Part shown: in pieces, positions 27,348 through 36,656 of the stretch
Numbering within the stretch: the first letter of the stretch is position 1
Layout: every line of letters starts with the position of its first letter
Notes under the pieces: model-generated
Seen by the model: the letters and a program-made list of their open reading frames with translations, nothing else
Told to the model about the DNA's origin: nothing
The model's database searches: none
NCBI RefSeq assembly: GCF_002005305.1
Contig: NZ_CP014782.1
Coordinates: forward strand, 1,426,001-1,490,000
Direction of reading: 5' to 3'
Length of the DNA: 64,000 bases
From: Shewanella psychrophila
GTDB taxonomy: Bacteria; Pseudomonadota; Gammaproteobacteria; Enterobacterales; Shewanellaceae
Program-made: the position numbers and the translations under genes

Positions 27348-27610
27348 AAACAAGAGTAACTCATTAAAAAACCAAGTAATCCGTATGAAATTCTGTCATG
27401 TTCGCTGTTCTAAATACAAAACAGGTCATCTCCCCCTCTAGGAACCATGCTTATCTCTATAACTTATGCTTGAAGAATATTCATAGGCCTAAATTAGTGG
27501 TTGCAATCAATTACGAAAATGTTTAGTTTAAATATCAACACAGGCAAGTAAGCTTGTGAAATTATTTTGAGTCATCAGGCTCAGCACTTAATCAAGAAAG
27601 AGACAAAATT

Positions 27611-27658
27611 ATGATACAGCTTCTGAACACTATCCATCATCATCACCATATGCGGTAG
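27611..27658 (+). CDS. hisL: his operon leader peptide
   Basis: A 15-residue peptide, MIQLLNTIHHHHHMR, with five consecutive His codons. Ribosome stalling at these codons when charged His-tRNA is low would favour the antiterminator form of the RNA downstream. It lies about 190 bases before hisG and just before the attenuator hairpins. Its small size and composition match HisL of enteric bacteria and Vibrio. Confidence 0.95.
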   Translation: MIQLLNTIHHHHHMR

Positions 27659-27748
27659 CCTTCGGAAGCTCACTGCCGAAGGACTATTTCCTTCCGGCGG
27701 TTGATTCAAGAATATCAAGAACCCCTGGAAGGAATTCCGGGGGTTTTT
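27659..27748 (+). promoter_or_regulatory. his attenuator (pause hairpin, antiterminator region, terminator)
   Basis: CCTTCGG (27659-27665) pairs with CCGAAGG (27676-27682) as the pause hairpin directly after the leader stop. The region CCTTCCGGCGG (27690-27700) can pair with upstream or downstream segments as the antiterminator. The terminator stem is 27720-27730 with 27735-27745 (11 pairs, one G-T, GGAA loop) followed by TTTTT. Alternative pairing is controlled by translation of hisL. Confidence 0.9.
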
Positions 27749-27849
27749 CGTTTTACAAATTTTGCAATTATCCAACTGACTTATAAAGATAAAATCAGTT
27801 GGATAAAAAATTAAACCAGATATTTGAATCAACTTATAGGAATTACATC

Positions 27850-28749
27850 ATGTCAGAGTCAAACAGATTACGTATCGCTATCCAAAAGTCCGGTCGCCTC
27901 TCGAAAGAATCGATGAAGCTGCTAAGAAGCTGTGGTGTAAAATTTAACATCAACGAGCAACGCCTCATCGCACACTCAGACAATTTGCCCATCGACCTGC
28001 TACGCGTCCGTGACGATGATATCCCGGGTCTGGTGATGGATGGTGTGGTCGACTTGGGGATCATAGGTGAGAACGTGCTCGAAGAGGAGCAAATTGAACG
28101 TGAGAGACTCGATAAGCCTTCACGCTGTATCAAACTTAGAGAGTTAGATTTTGGTACCTGCCGCCTGTCGCTCGCCGTACCCAATGAATTTTGTTATGAA
28201 AATGCCGAGTCTCTTGAAGGCCTGCGTATCGCCACTTCTTACCCTAACCTGCTTCGTCGCTATATGCAGAAGAAAGGCATCACCTACAACGATTGTATGC
28301 TCAAGGGCTCGGTAGAAGTTGCGCCGCGAGCGGGTCTGGCCGATGGTATCTGCGATCTGGTTTCAACCGGTGCCACATTAGAAGCAAATGGCCTGTATGA
28401 AACTGAGGTCATCTACCGCTCAAACGCCTGCATCATTCAGTCTACGCAGACTCAAACCCAAGATAAACAAGCCTTGATCAACAAGATTTTATCTCGCATC
28501 AATGGTGTGGTTCGTGCCAAAGAAAGCAAATATATTTTGCTACACGCGCCGACAGAGACACTGGAGCAAATCGTTGCCCTACTCCCTGGTGCTGAAAATC
28601 CAACAGTGCTGCCCCTCAACGATGATACCAATCGCGTCGCCATCCACGCCGTCAGCACAGAAGATTTGTTTTGGGACACCATGGAAGAACTAACAAAACT
28701 CGGCGCGACTTCTATCTTAGTGATGCCAATTGAAAAGATGATGGGGTAA
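27850..28749 (+). CDS. hisG: ATP phosphoribosyltransferase (HisG, long form)
   Basis: A 299-residue enzyme that joins ATP and PRPP, the first committed and feedback-inhibited step of histidine synthesis. Its length and C-terminal regulatory domain mark the long, homohexameric form. MSESNRLRIAIQKSGRL at the start and SVEVAPRAGLADGICDLVSTGATL (PRPP loop region) are characteristic. I chose ATG 27850, preceded by TAGG, over the in-frame upstream ATG at 27799, which would add 17 non-conserved residues. hisD follows after 8 bases. Confidence 0.96.
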   Translation: MSESNRLRIAIQKSGRLSKESMKLLRSCGVKFNINEQRLIAHSDNLPIDLLRVRDDDIPGLVMDGVVDLGIIGENVLEEEQIERERLDKPSRCIKLRELDFGTCRLSLAVPNEFCYENAESLEGLRIATSYPNLLRRYMQKKGITYNDCMLKGSVEVAPRAGLADGICDLVSTGATLEANGLYETEVIYRSNACIIQSTQTQTQDKQALINKILSRINGVVRAKESKYILLHAPTETLEQIVALLPGAENPTVLPLNDDTNRVAIHAVSTEDLFWDTMEELTKLGATSILVMPIEKMMG

Positions 28750-28757
28750 TAAAAAAC

Positions 28758-30068
28758 ATGCAGATCCTCAATTGGCAAGATTTAAACCAAACAGAGCGTA
28801 GAACGGCCCTGAGCCGTTCGGCTCTGGTCGGGGATGAAAGCCTGGAGCAAAGTGTCTCGGCCATCGTTAACAAGGTTCAAACTGATAAAGATGCTGCGCT
28901 GTTATCTTACAATCAGCAGTTTGATGGCGTGAGCCTAACTGAACTTAGGTTATCGGCTGAGCAAATCGATGCAGCCTGTGCTCGTGTCAATGGGGATATC
29001 AAGCAGGCCATCGCACAAGCCATGGCCAATATAGAATCATTTCACCAGGCGCAAAAATTTGCACCTATCAGCATCGAAACTCAAGACGGCATACGTTGTG
29101 AGCTTAGATCTGAAGCGATTGAAAAAGTGGGCTTGTATATTCCAGGTGGCACGGCGCCGCTAATATCCACCGTGATGATGCTGGCTCTACCTGCAAAAAT
29201 TGCAGGCTGTGAGCAGCGAGTCTTGGTCAGCCCACCACCGATCAACGATGCCATCGTGTATGCAGCGAAACAATGTGGGATCAATGAGATTTATCAAGTC
29301 GGCGGCGCACAGGCCATCGCAGCATTAGCCTTTGGCACAGAATCAATTCCGGCAGTAGATAAGATATTTGGCCCGGGTAACCGCTTTGTCACCGAAGCCA
29401 AACGACTGGTGTCTCAAGACAGCCGCTGTGTGGTGAGCATCGATATGCCAGCAGGCCCCTCCGAAGTACTCGTCATTGCCGATAAAACGGCAAACCCTGA
29501 ATTTATCGCTGCAGATCTCTTGTCTCAGGCCGAACATGGCCCCGATTCACAGGTCATGTTAGTCACCAATTGTGAAACCTTGGCCAATAAGGTCAATGCA
29601 GCCCTCAATCGTCAACTCGAAGCCCTGCCGCGCATGGAGATAGCTCAGCTAGCCCTGGAGTCCAGTCGCACTCTGTTAGTTACAGACATGAAGCAAGCGA
29701 CCCTTGTGTCTAATCTGTATGGCCCTGAGCATCTGATAGTTCAAACAGAAACACCTCGTGAACTGTTGAACTCGATTCGCGCAGCAGGCTCTGTGTTCCT
29801 AGGTGCTTACACCCCTGAATCGGTTGGCGATTACGCCAGTGGCACTAACCATGTCCTGCCAACATACGGTTATAGCCGTGCTGTTTCCAGCCTGTCTCTG
29901 GCTGATTTCTCTCGCCGCTTTACAGTGCAGGAACTCACAGCCGACGGTCTTTTAGGCTTAGGTGAAACCGTGATGACCTTGGCAGCTGCTGAGCAGCTCG
30001 ATGCCCACAAGAATGCGGTTAAAGTACGCCTAGATAGCTTGAGTTTACAGGAAGGGAAAGCATCATGA
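28758..30068 (+). CDS. hisD: Histidinol dehydrogenase
   Basis: A 436-residue zinc enzyme catalysing the last two steps, histidinol to histidinal to histidine, with two NAD. Characteristic segments are GLYIPGGTAPLISTVMMLALPAKIAG, GPGNRFVTEAK, DMPAGPSEVLVIAD and GTNHVLPTYGYSR, in the usual order and length. The zinc ligand region LLSQAEHGPDSQ is intact. Its stop overlaps the hisC start by 4 bases (ATGA). Confidence 0.97.
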   Translation: MQILNWQDLNQTERRTALSRSALVGDESLEQSVSAIVNKVQTDKDAALLSYNQQFDGVSLTELRLSAEQIDAACARVNGDIKQAIAQAMANIESFHQAQKFAPISIETQDGIRCELRSEAIEKVGLYIPGGTAPLISTVMMLALPAKIAGCEQRVLVSPPPINDAIVYAAKQCGINEIYQVGGAQAIAALAFGTESIPAVDKIFGPGNRFVTEAKRLVSQDSRCVVSIDMPAGPSEVLVIADKTANPEFIAADLLSQAEHGPDSQVMLVTNCETLANKVNAALNRQLEALPRMEIAQLALESSRTLLVTDMKQATLVSNLYGPEHLIVQTETPRELLNSIRAAGSVFLGAYTPESVGDYASGTNHVLPTYGYSRAVSSLSLADFSRRFTVQELTADGLLGLGETVMTLAAAEQLDAHKNAVKVRLDSLSLQEGKAS

Positions 30069-31117
30069 ACTTAGAGAACTCAAACACACTTGCCCAGCGC
30101 TTAGCGCGCCCAGAGCTGCTTAATTTACAGCCTTATCAGTCGGCGAGACGTATCGGTGGGCAAGGTGATATCTGGATCAATGCCAACGAGTCTCCCTTTA
30201 ATAATGCAGCACTGGCCGATATCAACCGCTATCCAGAGTGCCAGCCACCAGCGCTTATCTCTGCATACAGTCGTTACAGCGGTGTAGCCAAAGAATGCAT
30301 CATCACCAGTCGCGGCGCAGATGAGGCCATTGAGCTGCTCATTCGTACCTTCTGCGTGCCAGGTCAAGACAGCATTGCCTGTTTTGGGCCGACTTATGGC
30401 ATGTACGCCATCAGCGCTCGAACCTTCAACGTTGGGGTTAGCGCGCTAACATTGACTGATGATTACCAACTGCCACAAGACATTGCCTCTCAAGTCAATA
30501 ATGCCAAGCTGGTGTTTATCTGTAACCCCAACAATCCCACCGGTACCGTTATCGACAAGGCATCGATTGAGCAAGTGATCAATCAGTTGCCCGATAGCCT
30601 AGTCGTTGTCGATGAAGCCTATATTGAGTTTTGCCCAGACTATAGCGTGGCAGACCTTATCAAGAAATACGATAACTTAGTCGTGCTCAGGACCCTATCC
30701 AAAGCCTTCGCACTGGCTGGCGCACGCTGTGGTTTTATGTTATCGAACCCAAGTATCTGCGAGATGGTGATGCGCGTCATTGCCCCCTACCCGGTGCCGC
30801 TACCCGTTGCGGAACTGGCTACCAGTGCATTAAGCCGAGCTGGGATCAAACTGATGCAGCAACAAGTCAGCGAATTAAAGCGATGCGGAGCACGCTTAAG
30901 TGATGCCCTCCAGAGCTATGGTGCCAAGGTACTCCCAGCTAACGGCAACTTCGTATTAGCCCGACTCGATGCTAATTCAACTCTCTGGGATGTTTTGGCT
31001 AAGGGCGGCGTCGTCGCCCGCTCCTATAGTGACCCAAGCTTAGCTAACTGTATTCGTTTTAGTTTTGCTAATAATAAACAGACCGACTACCTTCTCGATT
31101 TACTTGCGTCAGGCTGA
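30065..31117 (+). CDS. hisC: Histidinol-phosphate aminotransferase
   Basis: A 350-residue PLP-dependent class I/II aminotransferase that converts imidazole-acetol phosphate and glutamate to histidinol phosphate. FICNPNNPTGT, VVDEAYIEF and the PLP-lysine motif TLSKAFALAGARCGF are intact. It overlaps hisD by 4 bases. A 63-base gap follows before hisB, the first real spacing inside the operon. Confidence 0.97.
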   Translation: MNLENSNTLAQRLARPELLNLQPYQSARRIGGQGDIWINANESPFNNAALADINRYPECQPPALISAYSRYSGVAKECIITSRGADEAIELLIRTFCVPGQDSIACFGPTYGMYAISARTFNVGVSALTLTDDYQLPQDIASQVNNAKLVFICNPNNPTGTVIDKASIEQVINQLPDSLVVVDEAYIEFCPDYSVADLIKKYDNLVVLRTLSKAFALAGARCGFMLSNPSICEMVMRVIAPYPVPLPVAELATSALSRAGIKLMQQQVSELKRCGARLSDALQSYGAKVLPANGNFVLARLDANSTLWDVLAKGGVVARSYSDPSLANCIRFSFANNKQTDYLLDLLASG

Positions 31118-31180
31118 AACAGCTTACTGTACCCAAATTAATAATTAGATAGACAAGATTTTATTTTAAGGTGAAAGAGC

Positions 31181-32248
31181 ATGAAACAGAAAATTCTATT
31201 TATCGATCGTGATGGCACCATCATCGAAGAGCCAGTAACAGATAAACAGGTTGATAGCCTAGCAAAGCTCGTCTTTGAGCCCCAGGTCATCCCCGCTCTG
31301 TTAAAGCTGCAAAGCGCAGGTTTTCGCTTAGTCATGGTGAGCAACCAAGATGGTCTGGGAACCCCTTCCTTCCCTAAAGATGACTTCGATGCGCCCCAAG
31401 ACATGATGATGCAGATCTTAGGCAGTCAAGGCGTCAAGTTTGATGAAGTGCTTATCTGCCCTCATTTTGATGATGAGAATTGTAGCTGTCGTAAACCTAA
31501 ACTTGGCCTGGTTAAAGATTATCTCACCTTAGGTAAGGTAGACTTCACCCAGTCTGCCGTCATCGGCGATCGTCACACAGATATGGGCTTAGCCGAGGCC
31601 ATGGGAATTGAGGGTCTGTTGTATGACCGTGAAAACCTAAATTGGGATGACATCGCAGCACAGCTGCTGCACACAGATCGTATCGCGACTGTGGTGCGCA
31701 CCACCAAAGAAACAGATATTCGCGTGACTATCGATCTCGACTCACAGACTAAAGGCAAGATAGAAACCGGTATAGGTTTTCTCGACCACATGCTGGAGCA
31801 GATCTCCACCCATGGCAACTTCAAGATGGACGTTAAGGTCGATGGCGATCTCGAAATAGACGATCACCACAGCGTAGAAGACACGGCACTGGCTATCGGC
31901 GATGCCTTAAGGCAAGCCCTTGGCGATAAGCGTGGTATAGCACGTTTTGGTTTCAGTATCCCAATGGATGAAGCGAGCGCCGAATGCTTACTCGATCTGT
32001 CCGGTCGCCCTTTCATTAAGTTCAGCGGTGAGTTTGAGCGTGAGATGGTTGGTGAGATGGCCACCGAGATGGTACCGCACTTCTTCCGTTCATTTTCAGA
32101 CGGATTACGTTGTACCTTACACCTCAAGACCCTGGGTGATAACGATCATCACAAGGTTGAAAGTCTGTTTAAAGTTCTGGGCCGCACCCTTCGTCAGGCC
32201 GTGAAAGTCGAGGGCGACCTTTTGCCCTCGAGTAAAGGTGTGCTATGA
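31181..32248 (+). CDS. hisB: Bifunctional histidinol-phosphatase / imidazoleglycerol-phosphate dehydratase
   Basis: A 355-residue fusion of the enteric type. Residues 1-165 are a HAD-family phosphatase with D9 and D11 in FIDRDGTI and a zinc loop near CPHFDDENCSCRKPK. Residues about 168-355 are the dehydratase, with His-rich metal motifs GIGFLDHMLEQIS and DDHHSVEDTALAIG. It performs steps 6 and 8 of the pathway. RBS AAGGTGAAAG precedes the ATG. The hisH start overlaps its stop by 4 bases. Confidence 0.97.
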   Translation: MKQKILFIDRDGTIIEEPVTDKQVDSLAKLVFEPQVIPALLKLQSAGFRLVMVSNQDGLGTPSFPKDDFDAPQDMMMQILGSQGVKFDEVLICPHFDDENCSCRKPKLGLVKDYLTLGKVDFTQSAVIGDRHTDMGLAEAMGIEGLLYDRENLNWDDIAAQLLHTDRIATVVRTTKETDIRVTIDLDSQTKGKIETGIGFLDHMLEQISTHGNFKMDVKVDGDLEIDDHHSVEDTALAIGDALRQALGDKRGIARFGFSIPMDEASAECLLDLSGRPFIKFSGEFEREMVGEMATEMVPHFFRSFSDGLRCTLHLKTLGDNDHHKVESLFKVLGRTLRQAVKVEGDLLPSSKGVL

Positions 32249-32940
32249 GCCAACGCACGCATTCTACCGTGATAATAGACACGGGCTGCGCTAACTTAAA
32301 CTCGGTGCGTTATGCCTTCGAGCGTCTAACAAAGGATGTGGTGATCAGTGATGATCATCACGTTATAAAAGCCGCCCAGCGTGTGGTGCTCCCTGGCGTC
32401 GGCACCGCAGGTGCCGCGATGGCATCCCTCAACAACAAGCAACTGGTCAAGCTGATTCAAAAACTTCACCAACCTGTGCTTGGTGTGTGTTTAGGCATGC
32501 AGATGATGTCAGATAAATCAAAAGAACAAGGCGGACGCGACTCTAGTAACGAGACACTTGGTGAAAAGACAGATTGTGAATGTTTAGGGCTCATCCCCAC
32601 TTCAATTACAGATTTAGACAGCCAGGGCTTGCCTCTGCCTCATATGGGCTGGAATCAAATCAGTCCTTCGTCTCATCCATTGTTTACAGGCATTCCCGAG
32701 GGGAGCTACCTCTATTTCGTTCATAGCTATAGGGCGCCTCTGAGCGAATTTACTATCGCGACATGTGAATATGGCGAGCATTTCAGTGCCGCTATCGCTA
32801 AAGATAACTTTATGGGCGTGCAGTTCCACCCAGAAAAAAGTGCAGAAGTTGGCTCGCAAATATTAAGTAACTTTTTAGCCATGAACACTCAATCACTTAA
32901 CCAAACAGGTTCGGAACTCAATAGGGAGAGCAGAGCATGA
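32245..32940 (+). CDS. hisH: Imidazole glycerol phosphate synthase, glutaminase subunit
   Basis: A 231-residue class I glutamine amidotransferase that supplies ammonia to HisF. The nucleophile is C82 in GVCLGMQMM, and the catalytic His-Glu pair lies in GVQFHPEKS. It is somewhat longer than E. coli HisH (196), with an insert around KEQGGRDSSNETLGEKTDCE (residues about 92-111) and a short C-terminal extension. It overlaps both hisB and hisA by 4 bases. Confidence 0.96.
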   Translation: MSQRTHSTVIIDTGCANLNSVRYAFERLTKDVVISDDHHVIKAAQRVVLPGVGTAGAAMASLNNKQLVKLIQKLHQPVLGVCLGMQMMSDKSKEQGGRDSSNETLGEKTDCECLGLIPTSITDLDSQGLPLPHMGWNQISPSSHPLFTGIPEGSYLYFVHSYRAPLSEFTIATCEYGEHFSAAIAKDNFMGVQFHPEKSAEVGSQILSNFLAMNTQSLNQTGSELNRESRA

Positions 32941-33725
32941 TCATTCCGGCAATCGATCTCATTGAAGGTAAAGTGGTTCGTCTCTACCAGGGTGACTATA
33001 ACCAGAAGACTACCTTCGATCTTTCTCCACTTTCTCAGCTTAAATCCTATCAAGACCAAGGCGCCAGGTGGCTGCATATCGTCGACCTTACCGGCGCGAA
33101 AGATCCCGGTGCACGCCAGACTGAGCTAATCTCAGAGCTGGTTGCTAGTCTCGATGCAAACATTCAAGTAGGCGGTGGTATCCGCTCTGAAGCGCAAGTA
33201 GCAGAGCTGTTAGAGATTGGCGTTAAGCGTGTGGTTATTGGCTCCTTAGCGGTAAAAGAGACCGAGTTAGTACAGAGCTGGTTTGAAAAGTATGGATCTG
33301 AAGCCATCTGTCTGGCACTGGACGTCAACATTAATGATAGCGGTGAGAAGATCGTGGCGGTATCAGGCTGGCAGAGTGGCGGCGGTAAGTCTCTTGAGTC
33401 TTTGGTTGAAGCCTTCACACCTTATGGACTAAAGCATGCCTTAGTGACAGATATCAGCCGTGATGGCACGCTTAAGGGCGCAAATACCGAGCTATATAAA
33501 GAAATTGCCACCTCTTACCCCGAGATTAACTGGCAAGCATCCGGCGGTATCGCCACTCTTGATGACGTTGCAGCCGTACGTGATAGCGGCGCTAATGGCA
33601 TCATCATAGGTAAGGCGCTGCTCATCGAGAACTTTACCGTTAAGCAAGCTATTGAGTGCTGGCCAAATGTCTCGGTAGACATAGAATTAAGAGCAAACAG
33701 CTCGGGAGAAAAAGATGCTCGCTAA
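32937..33725 (+). CDS. hisA: ProFAR isomerase
   Basis: A 262-residue TIM-barrel isomerase for step 4 of histidine synthesis (ProFAR to PRFAR). The motifs MIIPAIDLIEGKVVRLYQGDY, QVGGGIRSE and VTDISRDGTLKGAN are typical, including the catalytic Asp residues near positions 8 and 170. The C-terminal 15 residues run past the usual end. The stop overlaps the hisF start by 11 bases, which implies coupled translation. Confidence 0.97.
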   Translation: MIIPAIDLIEGKVVRLYQGDYNQKTTFDLSPLSQLKSYQDQGARWLHIVDLTGAKDPGARQTELISELVASLDANIQVGGGIRSEAQVAELLEIGVKRVVIGSLAVKETELVQSWFEKYGSEAICLALDVNINDSGEKIVAVSGWQSGGGKSLESLVEAFTPYGLKHALVTDISRDGTLKGANTELYKEIATSYPEINWQASGGIATLDDVAAVRDSGANGIIIGKALLIENFTVKQAIECWPNVSVDIELRANSSGEKDAR

Positions 33726-34488
33726 GCGTATTGTCCCCTGCCTAGATGTTAAAGATGGCAAAGTCGTTAAAGGCGTACAGTTTAGAAACCATGAAATTGT
33801 CGGTGATATCGTGCCTTTAGCGGCACGTTATGCCGAAGAAGGCGCCGATGAACTGGTGTTTTATGATATTACCGCCAGCGCCCATGACAGGGTTATCGAC
33901 AAGTCTTGGGTCAGCCGCGTCGCGGAGCAGATAGATATTCCCTTCTGCGTCGCTGGTGGTATTAAAAGCATAGAACAGGCACGTGAGAAGCTCGCCTTTG
34001 GCGCCGACAAGATCTCAATCAATTCACCTGCCTTGACCGATCCTAGCTTAATTGAACGCTTGCAGGATGAGTTTGGCAGGCAATGTATCGTCATAGGCAT
34101 AGACTCCTATTACGATGCCAATAGCGACAGCTATAAAGTCAAACAGTTTACCGGAGATGAAGCCGCCACCAAGGACACTCAGTGGTTTACTCAAGACTGG
34201 GTGCAAGAAGTCCAGAAACGTGGTTGTGGCGAAATAGTCCTCAATGTGATGAACCAAGATGGTGTACGTCAGGGCTATGACTTAAAACAGTTGTCCATAG
34301 TACGAGAAATATGCGATGTTCCCCTGATCGCCTCAGGTGGCGCCGGTACCATGGCACATTTTAAGGATGTATTTGAGATAGCCGGCGTCGATGCAGCATT
34401 GGCGGCCAGTGTATTTCATAAAGGGATCATAGATATTCAAGCACTTAAACGCTATCTAAGGGCTCAGCACATCGCCATCAGATACTAA
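33715..34488 (+). CDS. hisF: Imidazole glycerol phosphate synthase, cyclase subunit
   Basis: A 257-residue TIM barrel that uses ammonia from HisH to cyclise PRFAR to IGP and AICAR. MLAKRIVPCLDVKDGKVVKGVQF and NVMNQDGVRQGYDL (with the catalytic Asp residues) are nearly identical to the family consensus. AICAR made here feeds purine synthesis, the pathway of the nearby purC. A 97-base gap separates it from hisIE. Confidence 0.97.
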   Translation: MLAKRIVPCLDVKDGKVVKGVQFRNHEIVGDIVPLAARYAEEGADELVFYDITASAHDRVIDKSWVSRVAEQIDIPFCVAGGIKSIEQAREKLAFGADKISINSPALTDPSLIERLQDEFGRQCIVIGIDSYYDANSDSYKVKQFTGDEAATKDTQWFTQDWVQEVQKRGCGEIVLNVMNQDGVRQGYDLKQLSIVREICDVPLIASGGAGTMAHFKDVFEIAGVDAALAASVFHKGIIDIQALKRYLRAQHIAIRY

Positions 34489-34585
34489 CTCGTTTTCAAT
34501 CGTCTCATTCATCTTGTCTTAGCCTGGCTTACCTTAGTCAGCGAAATACAGATAACATGAATCGATATCGGTAGCAGGAAAAATA

Positions 34586-35221
34586 ATGACACAAACAAAC
34601 ACGAATGAAGCACTTGAAGGTCAACTGGATTGGGAAAAGCAAGCAGGCTTGATCCCGGCAGTGGTGCAGAACCACCTCTCAGGCAAGGTATTAATGCTTG
34701 GCTACATGAACCGAGCAGCATTAGAAAAAACCCTTGCAACTAAACAAGTGACATTTTATAGCCGCTCTAAGCAGCGTCTATGGACCAAAGGGGAAGAGTC
34801 TGGCAACACACTGGAATTAGTGGCCATCGACAAAGATTGTGATAACGACAGCTTGCTGGTGCAGGTCATTCCCAATGGGCCCACCTGCCACCTCCAACGT
34901 GAGAGCTGCTGGCCAGATGGTAATGCCCACCCCTTTATCGATAATCTGGCGAAGCTTATCGCCTCTCGTAAGGGCGATGATCCTAAGTCTAGTTACACCG
35001 CACACCTGTTCGAACGTGGCACTAAACGTATCGCCCAAAAAGTTGGCGAAGAGGGTCTGGAGACCGCCCTGGCCGCGGCCACTAACGACAAACCAGAATT
35101 GATCGATGAAGCATCTGATCTCATGTATCACCTGCTGGTTTTACTCGAAGATCAAGACTTAACCATGAATGATATTACCAACAACTTGATGCAGCGACAC
35201 ACCGCCGCCTCAGAGTCTTGA
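34586..35221 (+). CDS. hisI: Bifunctional phosphoribosyl-AMP cyclohydrolase / phosphoribosyl-ATP pyrophosphatase
   Basis: A 211-residue HisI-HisE fusion. The cyclohydrolase half (about 1-115) has LMLGYMNRAALEKTL, FYSRSKQRLWTKGEESGN and the Cys metal ligands in CHLQRESCW. The pyrophosphatase half (about 120-205) has KRIAQKVGEEGLETALAA and the EASDLMYHLLVLL helix. It does steps 2 and 3. Unlike in E. coli, it does not overlap hisF. The operon terminator follows 34 bases after the stop. Confidence 0.97.
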   Translation: MTQTNTNEALEGQLDWEKQAGLIPAVVQNHLSGKVLMLGYMNRAALEKTLATKQVTFYSRSKQRLWTKGEESGNTLELVAIDKDCDNDSLLVQVIPNGPTCHLQRESCWPDGNAHPFIDNLAKLIASRKGDDPKSSYTAHLFERGTKRIAQKVGEEGLETALAAATNDKPELIDEASDLMYHLLVLLEDQDLTMNDITNNLMQRHTAASES

Positions 35222-35254
35222 GCATCGATCTTTGTCGATAATTAATGACGATAG

Positions 35255-35282
35255 AAAAAGAGCGCGTTCAGCGCTCTTTTTT
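35255..35282 (+). terminator. his operon terminator
   Basis: AAAAGAGCGC (35256-35265) pairs perfectly with GCGCTCTTTT (35271-35280) around GTTCA and runs into TTTTTT. It lies 34 bases past the hisI stop. Confidence 0.95.
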
Positions 35283-35369
35283 GTAATGAAGACATGTCCC
35301 CTATACATGGGTAAGCAGTAAATGGCTGAGGTTTTATTGCTTCGTTTCAACCTAGGTCTAGGTCAAAGT

Positions 35370-36257
35370 CTAAGGCGTCCCATACTCAGCCGTCACTCGA
35401 TATTTATCTAATATTTGCTGATAAACGCCATTTTGCTTTATTCTAAGTAAGCCTAAATCGAAGGTCAGCCTGAGCAGCTTGGCATTAGGATAATCTCTGG
35501 AAATCATCAGGTGAAACGCGTCACTGCTTTCGGGTCTACTGGCCACCGCATACTTATCTATTTTATCTGGCGCCGTTTCGCGAATTAAATTCCAGCCAAC
35601 CAGCTCATCAATAAGTGTAAAATCAATTCTCTGCATCAGTAGCATTTCTATGTTCTGTTTATCTGATGTCACATAATGTGCAGCTATGCCTGCCAGTTTA
35701 AAGCTGTTTTCATACCAATAGCCTCTGACACCACCGACTCTGTAGTCTTTAAAGTCAGTTAATACTTCCCACTCAAATCCATAGGGAAACCTATCTGTGT
35801 TATAGAAAAATTTCGGGAAAAAAAATAGCACAGGTTCTGAGAAATCAAATACTGACTCTCTGGCGGGATTTTTTAAATAGGGAAAGGTCGCAAACGCCCT
35901 ACCGGCCCCCACCGTTTTCTCGCCCCTTACCCAAGGTTGAAACTGAAATTCAACCTGGTGATTCATCTCTTGAAAAGCCGCAGACACAATTTCCGGAAAC
36001 AGACCACTGGCTAAACCGCCGGAATTGATCACATAGGGCGCATAGGCACTGGTCACGAATATAATGGGCTTAGCCCTACCGCTTGTATTGGGCGACTCTG
36101 TTACGGTCCCAGCAGTCGCGAAAGAAAATACTGCCCCTAGTGACCAAAGTAGCGCTAATAATAAAGTAAGCCCACACTTATACCAAGGGTCTGCTTTATC
36201 AAAAGTAGCCCTGAGTTTATCGCTCTGTTGGTAAAACACGCTTAGCTCACTTTTCAA
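35370..36257 (-). CDS. Periplasmic solute-binding protein, family 3 (PBPb fold)
   Basis: A 295-residue protein. After about 28 residues comes a hydrophobic segment (CGLTLLLALLWSLGAVFSFA) that serves as signal peptide or anchor. The rest is a two-lobed binding domain of the amino-acid/PBPb type (SGLFPEIVSAAFQEM, VFDFSEPVLFFFPKFFYN, GGVRGYWYENSFKLAG). No permease or ATPase gene is linked, so it may be an orphan binding protein that feeds a sensor. The start is probably TTG at 36257 with AGGAG upstream; no in-frame ATG lies before the mature domain. The ligand cannot be predicted. Confidence 0.8.
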   Translation of the reverse strand: MKSELSVFYQQSDKLRATFDKADPWYKCGLTLLLALLWSLGAVFSFATAGTVTESPNTSGRAKPIIFVTSAYAPYVINSGGLASGLFPEIVSAAFQEMNHQVEFQFQPWVRGEKTVGAGRAFATFPYLKNPARESVFDFSEPVLFFFPKFFYNTDRFPYGFEWEVLTDFKDYRVGGVRGYWYENSFKLAGIAAHYVTSDKQNIEMLLMQRIDFTLIDELVGWNLIRETAPDKIDKYAVASRPESSDAFHLMISRDYPNAKLLRLTFDLGLLRIKQNGVYQQILDKYRVTAEYGTP

Positions 36258-36656
36258 ATATTCAGCCAGCTCCTGATCCTTGATGGGTTAATTGGAATAA
36301 ACGCCATCTATCTATTGTAATAGCAGGCTCAACAAAAAAGATGAAGATAGCGGTTAATTTTTACTATCAGGTTTTATGAGCTAAACAGTTTTTTTGTATT
36401 TTATACTGACTTTTACGCTGCACTCAGAATCGAAATAGCACTAAATCTATCCTTTTAAGATTAAATTCAGTTTGACTAACACCTTCTGAACTATCGATAT
36501 AGCCAGAGTAAAGGTTAACCAATCATTCTGGATAAAGTCAGTCAAAAACAGTCAATTCTCCTTTTACCATAGTGTTGGAAAATGTAAGTTCTGTTACAAT
36601 CCACTCGATTATGTACACCTACTACAACCAATAACATAGACCATAAAAAATATCCT
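36258..36656. other. Divergent intergenic region before purC
   Basis: These 399 AT-rich bases carry the promoters of the binding-protein gene and purC. The only motif I can support is the extended -10 site near 36592. I saw no PurR-like palindrome and no hairpin. Confidence 0.55.
36592..36600 (+). promoter_or_regulatory. Candidate extended -10 promoter of purC
   Basis: TGTTACAAT at 36592-36600 is a TGn-TACAAT extended -10 element, 56 bases before the purC start. A TTGGAA lies upstream but only 14 bases away, so the -35 contribution is doubtful. Confidence 0.45.

Noticed and set aside
27501..27529. TTGCAA-N17-TAGTTT as the his promoter
   Set aside because: The spacing is right but the -10 matches consensus at only three positions, so it cannot be told from chance in AT-rich DNA.
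36575..36600. TTGGAA/TACAAT as a standard -35/-10 pair for purC
   Set aside because: The spacer is 14 bases, too short for sigma-70; only the extended -10 was kept.
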